DNA from: CAXSBR01 sp964236495 | GTDB taxonomy: Bacteria > Actinomycetota > Actinomycetes > Mycobacteriales > Jatrophihabitantaceae | Direction of reading: 5' to 3' | NCBI GenBank assembly: GCA_964236495.1 | Contig: CAXSBR010000007.1 | Coordinates: 1-64,000 of the forward strand | DNA length: 64,000 nt | Part shown: positions 16,736 to 24,303 of the stretch, piece after piece | Position numbering within the stretch: the stretch's first letter is position 1 | Layout: each line of letters opens with the position of its first letter | Notes under the pieces: model-generated | What the model was told of the DNA's origin: nothing | Seen by the model: the letters and a program-made list of their open reading frames with translations, nothing else | The model's database searches: none | Position numbers and translations under genes: made by a program

Positions 16736-18202
16736 TCAGCGGGCCAGCCAGGTACGCAGCGCTGCGGCGACCTCACCCGGACGCTCCAGCGGGGACATGT
16801 GGCCGGCGTCGTCGAGGGTGACCCGCTCGGCTTGCGGGCAGTGCCGGTGCAGGTCGTCTTGGCGTTCGGGCGGGCACACGTCGTCGAGACCACCGCTCAG
16901 AATCAGCACCGGCACCTGGTACGCACCCACCTCGTCCAGGTAGGACGTACGGCCTAGCTGCGCGACCAGCTGTCTGCGTAGACCGTCCGGACCGATGTTG
17001 CAGGCCATCTTCTCGTTGCGGGCGAGCAGATCGGCCCGTCTATCCAGGGGTAGCGTTTCCGCGGCGAGCTCGGAAGCAATGCCGTCGAACCCGTCGTCGA
17101 CGCGGTCCAGCAGCGCCGCCCACGCGCGCACCTGCTCCGGGTACGGCGCGTGGCCACCGGTGTTGAGCAGCGCGAGCCGGGTGACCCGCTCGGGCGCCTG
17201 CCGCATGATCTCCATCGCTACGATCGCGCCCAGCGAATGCCCGGCCAGCGCGAACCGTTGCGGCGCTGCGGCCAGGACAGTGCTGGCCATCTCGGCGACG
17301 GAGTCGTCGAGGTCGATGCGTCCGACCTGCGGTAGGGCCACCTCGATCAGCTCTGCGGCGACGTCGTCCCACACCGTGGCGTCGCCCAGCATGCCGGGCA
17401 GTGCCACGAGCGGTTCACGCCTCGCTGTCTTGTCGACGGCGACCGCAGGGCTCGCCCGGGCAGCGGCCAGCCCCGTGAACAGCTGACCGAGAGCGAGCTG
17501 GACGTTGTACATCACGGCCGTGTCGCCGGCTCCGAACGCCTGGGCTGCCGCCGCCGGATCGCCGACAATCGATAAGGCCACTGCACCGGCTGCAGTCGCG
17601 CAGCTGCGAACCCGCGTTCCAGCCACGAGGACGCGCGGATCGTCGGTGCGTCCGACGACGCCCAGCTCGCACGCCAGATCGGCCGGACCCAGCATCAGGC
17701 CGTCGACGCCCTCGACCGCAGCAATATCGGCGGCGGCGTCCAGTCCGGCCTGGTCCTCGATCATCGCGATCAGCACGGTGTCGCGCGCGGCTGCGTGGTG
17801 GTCTGCGGCACTGATCAACCCGTAGTTCCCGGCCCGGGTGTAGCCCGCGAACCCCCGCCGACCCACTGGCGGGTAGTGCATCGCATCCACCAGCGCGCGG
17901 GCGTGTTCGACCGAGGACACGTGCGGCGCGAGGATGCCGTGCGCGCCCAGATCCAGCGCTCGCAGCACCTCGCTCGGCGCCCCGACCCGGACCAGAACGC
18001 TCAGCCCGGTGGCCGCAGCGGCGTTGATGTGATGCGCCAACGCCAGCTGATCGCCGGGTCCGTGCTCGGTGTCGAGCACGACGTAGTCCAGCCCGACCAG
18101 GCCGGCCAGCTCGACCAGCCCCTCGTTCGGCATCCGTATCAGCGCGCCCAACAAGTGCTCGCCGCGCCGGAACCGCGGTCCGAACGTTCGACCGTTACTC
18201 AT
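16736..18202 (-). CDS. fusion of HpcH/HpaI aldolase and alpha/beta hydrolase
   Basis: 488 aa with two enzymes in one chain. Residues 1-250 are an HpcH/HpaI domain: DYVVLDTEHGPGD (about 39-51), RVGAPS, MHYPPVGRRGFAGYTRAGNYG, IAMIEDQAGL (metal Glu about 149) and GLMLGPADLACELG (metal Asp about 175). After a short linker (SPAVAVDKTARREP), residues about 264-488 are an alpha/beta hydrolase with nucleophile GHSLG (Ser 323), SGGLDDVCPP and DAGHMSPLE completing the triad. Aldol cleavage and ester or lactone hydrolysis in sequence would fit a sugar-acid-type pathway. It is third in a probable operon with the HpsN-like dehydrogenase and SDR. A 35-bp tandem repeat begins at its start codon. Confidence 0.82.
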   Translation of the reverse strand: MSNGRTFGPRFRRGEHLLGALIRMPNEGLVELAGLVGLDYVVLDTEHGPGDQLALAHHINAAAATGLSVLVRVGAPSEVLRALDLGAHGILAPHVSSVEHARALVDAMHYPPVGRRGFAGYTRAGNYGLISAADHHAAARDTVLIAMIEDQAGLDAAADIAAVEGVDGLMLGPADLACELGVVGRTDDPRVLVAGTRVRSCATAAGAVALSIVGDPAAAAQAFGAGDTAVMYNVQLALGQLFTGLAAARASPAVAVDKTARREPLVALPGMLGDATVWDDVAAELIEVALPQVGRIDLDDSVAEMASTVLAAAPQRFALAGHSLGAIVAMEIMRQAPERVTRLALLNTGGHAPYPEQVRAWAALLDRVDDGFDGIASELAAETLPLDRRADLLARNEKMACNIGPDGLRRQLVAQLGRTSYLDEVGAYQVPVLILSGGLDDVCPPERQDDLHRHCPQAERVTLDDAGHMSPLERPGEVAAALRTWLAR

Positions 18203-18350
18203 CGCGCTGTGCCTCCGTCGCGTTGCACGAGCTCATCCTGCTGTGCTGTCAATCGCGCTCCGCGGGCTCACCGCGCTGTGCCGTCAATCGCGGTCCACGG
18301 GCTCACCGCGCTGTGCCTTTCATGGCGCTGCAAATGCTCATCGCGCCACC
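18198..18350. repeat. 35-bp tandem repeat between SDR and fusion gene
   Basis: Units begin with CTCA at 18198, 18232, 18267, 18302 and 18337 (spacing 34, 35, 35, 35). The array starts on the ATG of the aldolase/hydrolase gene and ends on the TGA of the SDR gene. On the minus strand each unit carries GCGATGAG or GCGGTGAG or a variant, that is, a copy of the start-codon context. Confidence 0.8.
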
Positions 18351-19132
18351 ATTCCGGCTGACAGGTCGATGTCGGCGCAGTGCATACCGGTCATGTGCAG
18401 CATCGCGACGACGGCATCGCCGACCTCATACTCTTCGACGAGCCGGTTCAGGGTGGCCCGGCCGGCGAACGCCTGCTCCGCCTCCTGCTCGGTGATCCCC
18501 AGCCGCTCGGATTCCAGCCGGAAGTTGCGCGCCATCCTCGGCCCGCGCACCGGCCCGGGCGACAGGCTGTTCACCCGCACGCCGGCGGGCCCCACCTCGG
18601 CACCCAGGGTGTTCGTCAGTCCTAGAACTGCCATCTTCGAGGCCGTATAGGGCGTGCGTAACGCCAACGGGCGCTTGCCACTGACCGAGGCCAGGTTGAT
18701 CACGTCGCCGCTGCCGCGGGCGATCATCGGCGGCAGGAACGCCTTGCACATCAGAAACATCCCGCGCACATTGACGGCGAAGACGTCGTCCCACTCGTCG
18801 GCGTCCATTTCCACCAGCGGTTTCACCGGCCCGGCCACGCCGGCGTTGTTCACCAGGATCGACACCTGCTCGTCGGCAAGCTCGCCCGCCAACGACTCGA
18901 CAGACACCGGCGCGGACACGTCCACCAAAGCAACCCGCGCCGGCCCGGCCAGCAGATCGGCGGTCTCACGCAGCGCGTCGATCCGCCTGCCGGTCAGCAC
19001 CACCCGGGCGCCCGCCGCGGACAGCGCCACTGCGATCGCGCGGCCCAGGCCGTTGCCGGCGCCGGTGACCAGCGCGGTCCGGCCATTAACGGGCTCGATC
19101 GGATCGACGCGGCCGGTCGTCGCGTCGGTCAT
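18338..19132 (-). CDS. short-chain dehydrogenase/reductase
   Basis: 264 aa from ATG 19132 (MTDATTGRVDPIEP). Classical SDR: cofactor motif TALVTGAGNGLGRAI (TGxxxGxG), NNAG in ILVNNAGVAG, catalytic Ser in NLASVSG, YTASK as the catalytic Tyr/Lys, then SPGPVRGPRM. Probably NAD(H)-dependent oxidation of a secondary alcohol. It stands 75 bp after the first HpsN-like gene and before the aldolase/hydrolase fusion, all on the minus strand, so it is placed in the same pathway. An earlier start at 19204 would add 24 residues of no family likeness. Confidence 0.86.
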   Translation of the reverse strand: MTDATTGRVDPIEPVNGRTALVTGAGNGLGRAIAVALSAAGARVVLTGRRIDALRETADLLAGPARVALVDVSAPVSVESLAGELADEQVSILVNNAGVAGPVKPLVEMDADEWDDVFAVNVRGMFLMCKAFLPPMIARGSGDVINLASVSGKRPLALRTPYTASKMAVLGLTNTLGAEVGPAGVRVNSLSPGPVRGPRMARNFRLESERLGITEQEAEQAFAGRATLNRLVEEYEVGDAVVAMLHMTGMHCADIDLSAGMVAR

Positions 19133-19207
19133 CGGCCGGCCCACCGCCGGTTTTGGCGGCGGGACATCACATAGATGATCCTGCCGCCAAAAGCGGTCGG
19201 GCAACGG

Positions 19208-20548
19208 TCATGCATGAGCGGGAACGGTACCGAACTCGTGATCGGTCCACGCCAGGATCGCCGCACCTTTTCCAGCGCCGTACTTCGCCGCGCGGACGTC
19301 ACCGGAACGGGCGTGGCCCTCGAATAGCTCGACCCGCGCCGCCCGCCCGCACAGCTCGCCCAGGAACGCACTCGACTCGGTGTCGGTGACCTCCTGGTAG
19401 GTCACGGTCTTGAGGTACTTGCCCACCCACAGCCCACCGGTGAACCGCGCCGAACCGCGAGTGGGCAGGACGTGGTTGGTGCCGATGACCTTGTCGCCGT
19501 AGGACACGCAGGTGCCCTCGCCCAGGAACAGCGCGCCGAAGTTGACCATCTTCTCCAGTGCCTGGCGGGGATCGGCGGTGAGGACCTGGACGTGCTCGGA
19601 GGCGTAGGAGTCGGCCACCGCGAACGCCTCGTCGACCGAATCGACGACGACGACCTCGCCGTGATTGCGCCAGGCCGGCTCGGCCATGTCCCTGGTCGGC
19701 ATGTCGACCAGGATTTTGTCGATGTGCTCCATCGCCGCGCGGGCGACGGTCTCGCTGGTGGTGACCAGCACGGCGGGTGAGTCGGGGCCGTGTTCGGCCT
19801 GGCTGAGCAGGTCGACGGCCACGATGAACGGGTCGGCGTCGTCGTCGGCGATCACCAGGATCTCGGTCGGGCCGGCGAACAGGTCGATGCCGACCTCACC
19901 GAACAATGTGCGCTTGGCCTCGGCGACGTAGGCGTTGCCCGGGCCGGCGAGCAGGTTGACCGGAGCGATCGTCTCGGTGCCGACGGTCAGCGCGGCGATC
20001 GCTTGCACGCCGCCGAGCAGGTAGATCTCGTCGGCTCCGGCCATCGCCATCGCCGCGATCGTGGCGGCGGGGATCTCACCGCGGATCGGCGGCGTGCAGG
20101 CGGCCACGCGCGGCACGCCGGCGACCTTGGCCGTCACGATCGTCATGTGCGCCGAAGCCGTCAGCGGATACCGCCCGCCCGGGATGTAGGCGCCCACGGC
20201 CTGGATCGGGACGTTCTTCTGACCGAGGAACACCCCGGGCATCGTCTCCATCTCGAAGTCGGTGATGGAGTCGCGCTGGCGCTGGGCGAACGCGCGCACG
20301 TTGTCCTGCACGGTCTTGATGTCGTCGATGACCTGCTGCGGCAACGTCGCGATGATGTCGTCGATCTGGGCCTGATCGAGCCGGAACGACTCCGGGCTCC
20401 ACTTGTCGAACTTCTCGGAGTACTTGCGCACAGCAGCGTCGCCGTTGGCACGGATGTCGGCGATGACACCGGCGACGACAGCCTTCACCTCGTCGTTGCT
20501 CGCAATCGACTTGTCGACGGCGTCAGGCTTCTTCAAGTACGTGGGCAT
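19208..20548 (-). CDS. HpsN/HisD-like zinc-dependent dehydrogenase, copy 1
   Basis: 446 aa. Histidinol-dehydrogenase fold with all metal and catalytic residues kept: Q250 and H253 in LLSQAEHGPDSPA, E318 and H319 in YASEHV, D352 in YGDKV and H412 in EGHARSGD. The start MPTYLKKP and GTNHVLPTRGSARFTGGLWVGKYLKT are as in sulfopropanediol dehydrogenase HpsN and related catabolic enzymes rather than true HisD. No his genes are nearby. It probably oxidises a primary alcohol to an acid in two NAD-dependent steps. AAAGGTGA precedes the ATG and a LacI-type site lies 64 bp upstream. First gene of an operon with the SDR and the aldolase/hydrolase fusion. Confidence 0.83.
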   Translation of the reverse strand: MPTYLKKPDAVDKSIASNDEVKAVVAGVIADIRANGDAAVRKYSEKFDKWSPESFRLDQAQIDDIIATLPQQVIDDIKTVQDNVRAFAQRQRDSITDFEMETMPGVFLGQKNVPIQAVGAYIPGGRYPLTASAHMTIVTAKVAGVPRVAACTPPIRGEIPAATIAAMAMAGADEIYLLGGVQAIAALTVGTETIAPVNLLAGPGNAYVAEAKRTLFGEVGIDLFAGPTEILVIADDDADPFIVAVDLLSQAEHGPDSPAVLVTTSETVARAAMEHIDKILVDMPTRDMAEPAWRNHGEVVVVDSVDEAFAVADSYASEHVQVLTADPRQALEKMVNFGALFLGEGTCVSYGDKVIGTNHVLPTRGSARFTGGLWVGKYLKTVTYQEVTDTESSAFLGELCGRAARVELFEGHARSGDVRAAKYGAGKGAAILAWTDHEFGTVPAHA

Positions 20549-20611
20549 GGGTCACCTTTCGGGGCTGGAGACGGCTTAGAGACAGGTGGGGCGGACTTCA
20601 TCTGTGTGAAA

Positions 20612-20625
20612 GGTATACGTATGCG
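20612..20625. promoter_or_regulatory. LacI-type operator candidate of the first HpsN-like operon
   Basis: GGTATACGTATGCG, read on the minus strand as CGCATACGTATACC, a close match to the shared TGCATACGYATACC motif with central CG. It stands about 64 bp upstream of the dehydrogenase ATG. Confidence 0.6.
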
Positions 20626-20701
20626 CACGAGCCGGTCAAGCCCTTCGGCTCCACTTTTGGTCTCCCGCACTCAGATACGGGGGTGGGTGACCAGAAGCGC
20701 G

Positions 20702-21748
20702 TCAGTGCCAGGGCTCGGCGCCGGTCACCACAGTGCGGTCGGCGGCCAGCGCCTCGTCCACGGCCAGCGCGATCCGGTGGTCGTGGCAGCCGTCGGCGAG
20801 CGGATAGGGCGCCGGGCCTTCGCCGCGCACGTGCGCCGCCATCTGCACCAGCAGCGTCGCGATCGCGATCTGTTCGTCGTTGAAGCGCCGACCATGGAAC
20901 GGATTGCGGTAGAGGATCTCGGACCCGAAGCTGATGGAGTCGGTGTCGAAGCCGTCGAGATCCAGGTCGTAGCCGGTCTGGCGGCGCGTCAACGGCCCGC
21001 GCACGATCGTGTGCGGTTCGGCGAGGCGGATCAATTCGTCGTTGAGGATCTCGCCGTGGGTGCCTCGGACGTCAAGGCGGCGAAAGCGCAGCTGGTTGTG
21101 CCACTGGTTCGACGAGAAGTCGTACACCCCGCCGCGGTCGCCGCCGAAGTCGATGGTCGCGAGGATCGTCTCGGCCGGCTTGGGCTCCGGATCGTCGGTC
21201 CAGCCTGCGCGCGACAACGGATCGACCAGCGGTCCGCTCAGACGGGAGGCCCGCACGCTGACCGGCCCGCGCCCGACGTCGAGCAGCCCTCGCATCAACG
21301 CGACCGCGTGGTACTGATGCGTGGAGGAGACCTGCACCTGAGTCGGCTGGCCGATCAGCCCGGCCTGCACCGCCCGCAGCCGGGCCGCGTGTGAGGGCAT
21401 GAGCAGGTACTGCTCGGCCACCTGCACCAGGCCGCTGGCGCCGACGGCAGCCCACAGCTTGCGCAGGCCGTCGAGGTCGGGCGCCGGCGGCGTCTCGGCC
21501 AGCACGGCCATCCCCCGGTCGACCAGCTCGACGATCAGGCCGGGCGTCGCCGGCCACGGCACCGCGGTGACGACGAAGTCCGGCCGGGCTTGCGCCAGGC
21601 ACTCATCCAGCGACGCGAACGTCGGCACAGCCAGCGGGCGCGGCGTGCGAACGACTGCACCGACGCAGTCGAGGTTGGTCACGCCGGCGGCGATCTCCCA
21701 GAACATCTGCGCGCGCCAACCGGCGCCGACGAGAGCGAAGGACGTCAT
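20702..21748 (-). CDS. Gfo/Idh/MocA family oxidoreductase
   Basis: 348 aa from ATG 21748, preceded by AAGGTGA. N-terminal Rossmann-like start MTSFALVGAGWRAQMF, then DFVVTAVPWPATPGLIVELVDRGMAVLAETPPAPDLDGL, which corresponds to the family's EKP region but has ETPP instead of EKP. The loss of the catalytic Lys there is unusual. The C-terminal alpha/beta domain includes ASRLSGPLVDPLSRAGW and VRGTHGEILND. Probably acts on a sugar or cyclitol derivative. It is upstream of and on the same strand as the first HpsN-like operon but has no visible operator site of its own. Confidence 0.8.
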   Translation of the reverse strand: MTSFALVGAGWRAQMFWEIAAGVTNLDCVGAVVRTPRPLAVPTFASLDECLAQARPDFVVTAVPWPATPGLIVELVDRGMAVLAETPPAPDLDGLRKLWAAVGASGLVQVAEQYLLMPSHAARLRAVQAGLIGQPTQVQVSSTHQYHAVALMRGLLDVGRGPVSVRASRLSGPLVDPLSRAGWTDDPEPKPAETILATIDFGGDRGGVYDFSSNQWHNQLRFRRLDVRGTHGEILNDELIRLAEPHTIVRGPLTRRQTGYDLDLDGFDTDSISFGSEILYRNPFHGRRFNDEQIAIATLLVQMAAHVRGEGPAPYPLADGCHDHRIALAVDEALAADRTVVTGAEPWH

Positions 21749-21890
21749 GAAGTCACCTTGCCATCCGCGCGACGGACGTCTACGAGAGCCACGACGCCGC
21801 CGCGGCTCGCCTCCGTAACCGCGATCAGCGGGCGAGCGCCTTTGCCTCGGCGCGGCGCCCGGCGCTAGCGTGAGCGGCGAGGTGACGACG

Positions 21891-22298
21891 ATGCGCACGG
21901 TGCTGATAGCGAGCGCATTTGCGTGCGCACTGACGTCGGCATGCGGCGGTACGGCAGCAGCCGGATCGCCGATCACCATCGCGACCGGCTCTGGCGGTGG
22001 TGCGGGATCGAAGCTCGCGCTGCTGGAGGGCGTCCTGGGCGGCTCGGCCTCGGCCGGCAACGCCTGCCTGTGGATTGCGGTCGGCTCGCTCAAGCGTCCC
22101 GTCGTGTGGCCGCACGGGTGGAGCGCTCGACTGGACCCGCTTCGGCTGGTCGACGCACACGGCCACGTCGTAGCCGCCGTCGGTGACCGCCTCTCGCTGG
22201 GTGGCGGGACCGCACCGGACGGGCCGGCGGCGTACTGCCCCGAGACGGAGGCTTTCGCCGCCGGGGTCGTGTCGAAGGCGCCTACGCCGCACACTTGA
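21891..22298 (+). CDS. small lipoprotein, function unknown
   Basis: About 135 aa from ATG 21891 (MRTVLIASAFACALTSACGG), a clear lipoprotein signal with lipobox LTSAC. GAGG stands 9 nt before this ATG, so I prefer it to the upstream GTG 21870. The mature part has a Gly/Ser-rich linker, then ACLWIAVGSLKRPVVWPHGWSARLDPLRLVDAHGHVVAAVGDRL, a small beta-rich domain with two Cys residues (CLWI, AYCPE) that may form a disulfide. No family identified with certainty. Confidence 0.65.
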   Translation: MRTVLIASAFACALTSACGGTAAAGSPITIATGSGGGAGSKLALLEGVLGGSASAGNACLWIAVGSLKRPVVWPHGWSARLDPLRLVDAHGHVVAAVGDRLSLGGGTAPDGPAAYCPETEAFAAGVVSKAPTPHT

Positions 22299-22306
22299 CC
22301 GGCGGC

Positions 22307-23305
22307 TCAGGCTGTCGGCGGGCGGGCGTGGGTTCGGCGTAGAACCAGCTCGGTGGGATAGGGCTGCAGCACTTGCGCGTCGGGTTCCTTGGACAGCTGT
22401 CGGACGAGCCGGTCCGCCGCGGCGGCCGCCATGCTGGCCAGGTCGACCCGCACCGTCGTCAACGCAAAGCTGGGCCACGACGCGATCGGAACGTCGTCGA
22501 ACCCGACGAGCGAGACCTCGCCCGGCACGTCGACGCCCAGCTCCAGCGCCCGGTTCAGCGCGCCGACGGCGACCATGTCGTTGCCGCAGAAGATTGCTGT
22601 CGGCCGCACCGGCGCGGCCATCAGCTCGGTGAAACCGTGCACGCCGTCGTCGTAGGTGAACCAGCCGCGGCTGGTGTGCTCAGGCGCCAACACCAGGCCT
22701 GCGGCGGCCAGCGCGGCGCGGAAACCGGCCTCGCGATCCCGCGCGGTGCTGGTGGCTTCGGGACCGAAGATGGCGCCGATCCGCCGATGACCCAACCCCA
22801 CCAGCAGATCGACGCAGGACGCCGCGCCGCCGACGTTGTCCGCCGTCAGACTCGCCGCGCCGGACAGACCCGACAGCCGGTTGAGCTCGACGAAGGGCAG
22901 GGCGCGATCGAGCAGTAACTGCGACAGCGACGAACCCAGCAGCGTCGTAGTCAGCACCGCGGCGTCCACCGATCGATCCAGCAGCCGGGCGTAGGTGACC
23001 TGGTCGTCACCGCGCTCGGCGAGCAGCACCATCCGGTAGCCGTGCCGGGCGAACCGGTCGTGCAGCGGTCCCACCAGCGTGGGATACAGCGGGCTTTCCA
23101 GGTCGGCCACCATCGCGATCTGGCGCGTGGAGCGGGTGGACAGGCTGCGACCGAGCTCGCTGGGTACGTAGCCCAACTCCGCCGCGGCCTTCTCGATGCG
23201 CTCGCGGGTGGCCTGGGCGATTCGTCCGTCGCCACGCAGCGCGCGCGACACGGTGGGCTGGGAGACGCCCGCCAGGCGCGCGACGTCGTGACTGGTGACG
23301 CCCAC
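22307..23305 (-). CDS. LacI family transcriptional regulator
   Basis: 332 aa from GTG 23305, preceded by AAGGGG. HTH TSHDVARLAGVSQPTVSRALRGDGRIAQATRERI at the N-terminus, hinge helix LGYVPSELGRSLSTRSTRQIAMV, then a periplasmic-binding-protein-like effector domain with AIFCGNDMVAVGALNRALELG and VSLVGFDDVPIASW. LacI proteins bind palindromes with a central CpG, which is what the shared motif in this window has, so it is the leading candidate regulator of the bicupin, aldolase and HpsN-like operons. I saw no copy of the motif in its own upstream region. Divergent from the bPH2 genes. Confidence 0.88.
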   Translation of the reverse strand: MGVTSHDVARLAGVSQPTVSRALRGDGRIAQATRERIEKAAAELGYVPSELGRSLSTRSTRQIAMVADLESPLYPTLVGPLHDRFARHGYRMVLLAERGDDQVTYARLLDRSVDAAVLTTTLLGSSLSQLLLDRALPFVELNRLSGLSGAASLTADNVGGAASCVDLLVGLGHRRIGAIFGPEATSTARDREAGFRAALAAAGLVLAPEHTSRGWFTYDDGVHGFTELMAAPVRPTAIFCGNDMVAVGALNRALELGVDVPGEVSLVGFDDVPIASWPSFALTTVRVDLASMAAAAADRLVRQLSKEPDAQVLQPYPTELVLRRTHARPPTA

Positions 23306-23495
23306 CGGCAGCCCCTTCGTCGTGCCTGCGCTGACGCGATCCACGGTAGCCCCGCGCGGCCCCGCGGCGAGGCGTTCCTGCCCGGGCGCTGAGCAGCGAC
23401 CGCCGGCGCGGTGACGCGACCGCGAGGCGTTGCCCGTTCCGCCGGCTCGATCTGACCGAGACGCCACGATCTGCGCGCCCATTAGGTTGACGGCT

Positions 23496-24303
23496 ATGAC
23501 GTCCGCTGCGCCACCGTCCCGGCCGGAGTCGTCCCTGCCGCCATCGACCCTGCCGGAGTCGACCCCGCCGNNNNNNNNNNNNNNNNNNNNNNNNNNNNNN
23601 NNNNNNNNNNNNNNNNNNNNNNNNNNNNNNNNNNNNNNNNNNNNNNNNNNNNNNNNNNNNNNNNNNNNNNGCATCGTCCCGGCCCGAATCGACCCCGCCG
23701 GCATCGTCCCGGCCCGAATCGACCCCGCCGGCATCGTCCCGGCCCGAATCGACCCGGCCGGAGTCGTCGTGGCTTGGCTCGCCGGTGCCGACAGTGCCCC
23801 CGGGGCCGTCGCACCCGATGCTGCCCGACCCCGCGAACCGGGTGGCGCGGGCAGCGATCTGGCACTGGATGACGCGCTACGGCCTGCTGATCCTGCCCAC
23901 GCTGATCCTGCTCGTCGCGGTGGTGCTGCTGCCGCTGTCCCACCCGGCCACGGTGATCTGCGTCGTCGTGCTCGTCTTCGTGCTTGCCCTGAACGTCGCG
24001 GTGGCGATCGGTCTGCCCCACTGGCGGTACGCGGTGCATCGCTGGGAGGTCACCGACGGTTTCGTCTTCACCCGCTCGGGCGCGATCTTCCGCGATTGGC
24101 GCATCGTGCCGCTGCACCGCGTGCAGACCGTCGAGGTGTCCCAAGGTTTGCTGGAGCGGGCCTTCGGCGTGGCCCGGCTGGAGATCCGTACCGCCTCCTA
24201 CACCGGTTCGACGTCCATCTCGGGCCTGGACGTCGGGCAGGCGCGCCTCGTCGCCGCAGATCTGACCGCCGCGCTCGCACCGGCGACCGACGACGGTGCG
24301 TGA
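23496..24303 (+). CDS. bPH2 (DUF304, YdbS-type) membrane protein with repeat-built N-terminus, interrupted by gap
   Basis: The folded part is about 170 residues: MTRYGLLILPTLILLVAVVLLPL and a second helix (VICVVVLVFVLALNVAVAIGL), then the PH-like domain YAVHRWEVTDGFVFTRSGAIFRDWRIVPLHRVQTVEVSQG. The most likely start is ATG 23496, which opens a Ser/Pro/Glu-rich N-terminus. The frame continues after the gap as the decapeptide ASSRPESTPP three times. The 100-N placeholder is not a multiple of 3, so the frame is broken only artificially; any true gap divisible by three restores it. A shorter gene could start at 23785. Coupled by GTGA to a second bPH2 gene. Such pairs are membrane proteins of unknown role. 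Confidence 0.75.
23511..23760. repeat. 30-bp in-frame tandem repeat with assembly gap
   Basis: Three 30-bp units (23671-23700, 23701-23730, 23731-23760) starting GCATCGTCCCGGCCCGAATC follow the Ns; degenerate units precede them from about 23511. Each unit encodes ASSRPESTPP in the bPH2 frame. Confidence 0.9.
23571..23670. other. assembly gap (100 N)
   Basis: 100 Ns inside the 30-bp repeat. The number of missing units is unknown. Confidence 0.98.

Noticed and set aside
18198..18350. CRISPR-like array
   Set aside because: The units are contiguous without spacers and vary in sequence; no cas genes.
19790..21394. 534-codon plus-strand frame opposite HpsN-like and Gfo/Idh genes
   Set aside because: Its translation is His/Arg/Asp/Val-rich with no domain; the minus strand carries complete catalytic motifs.
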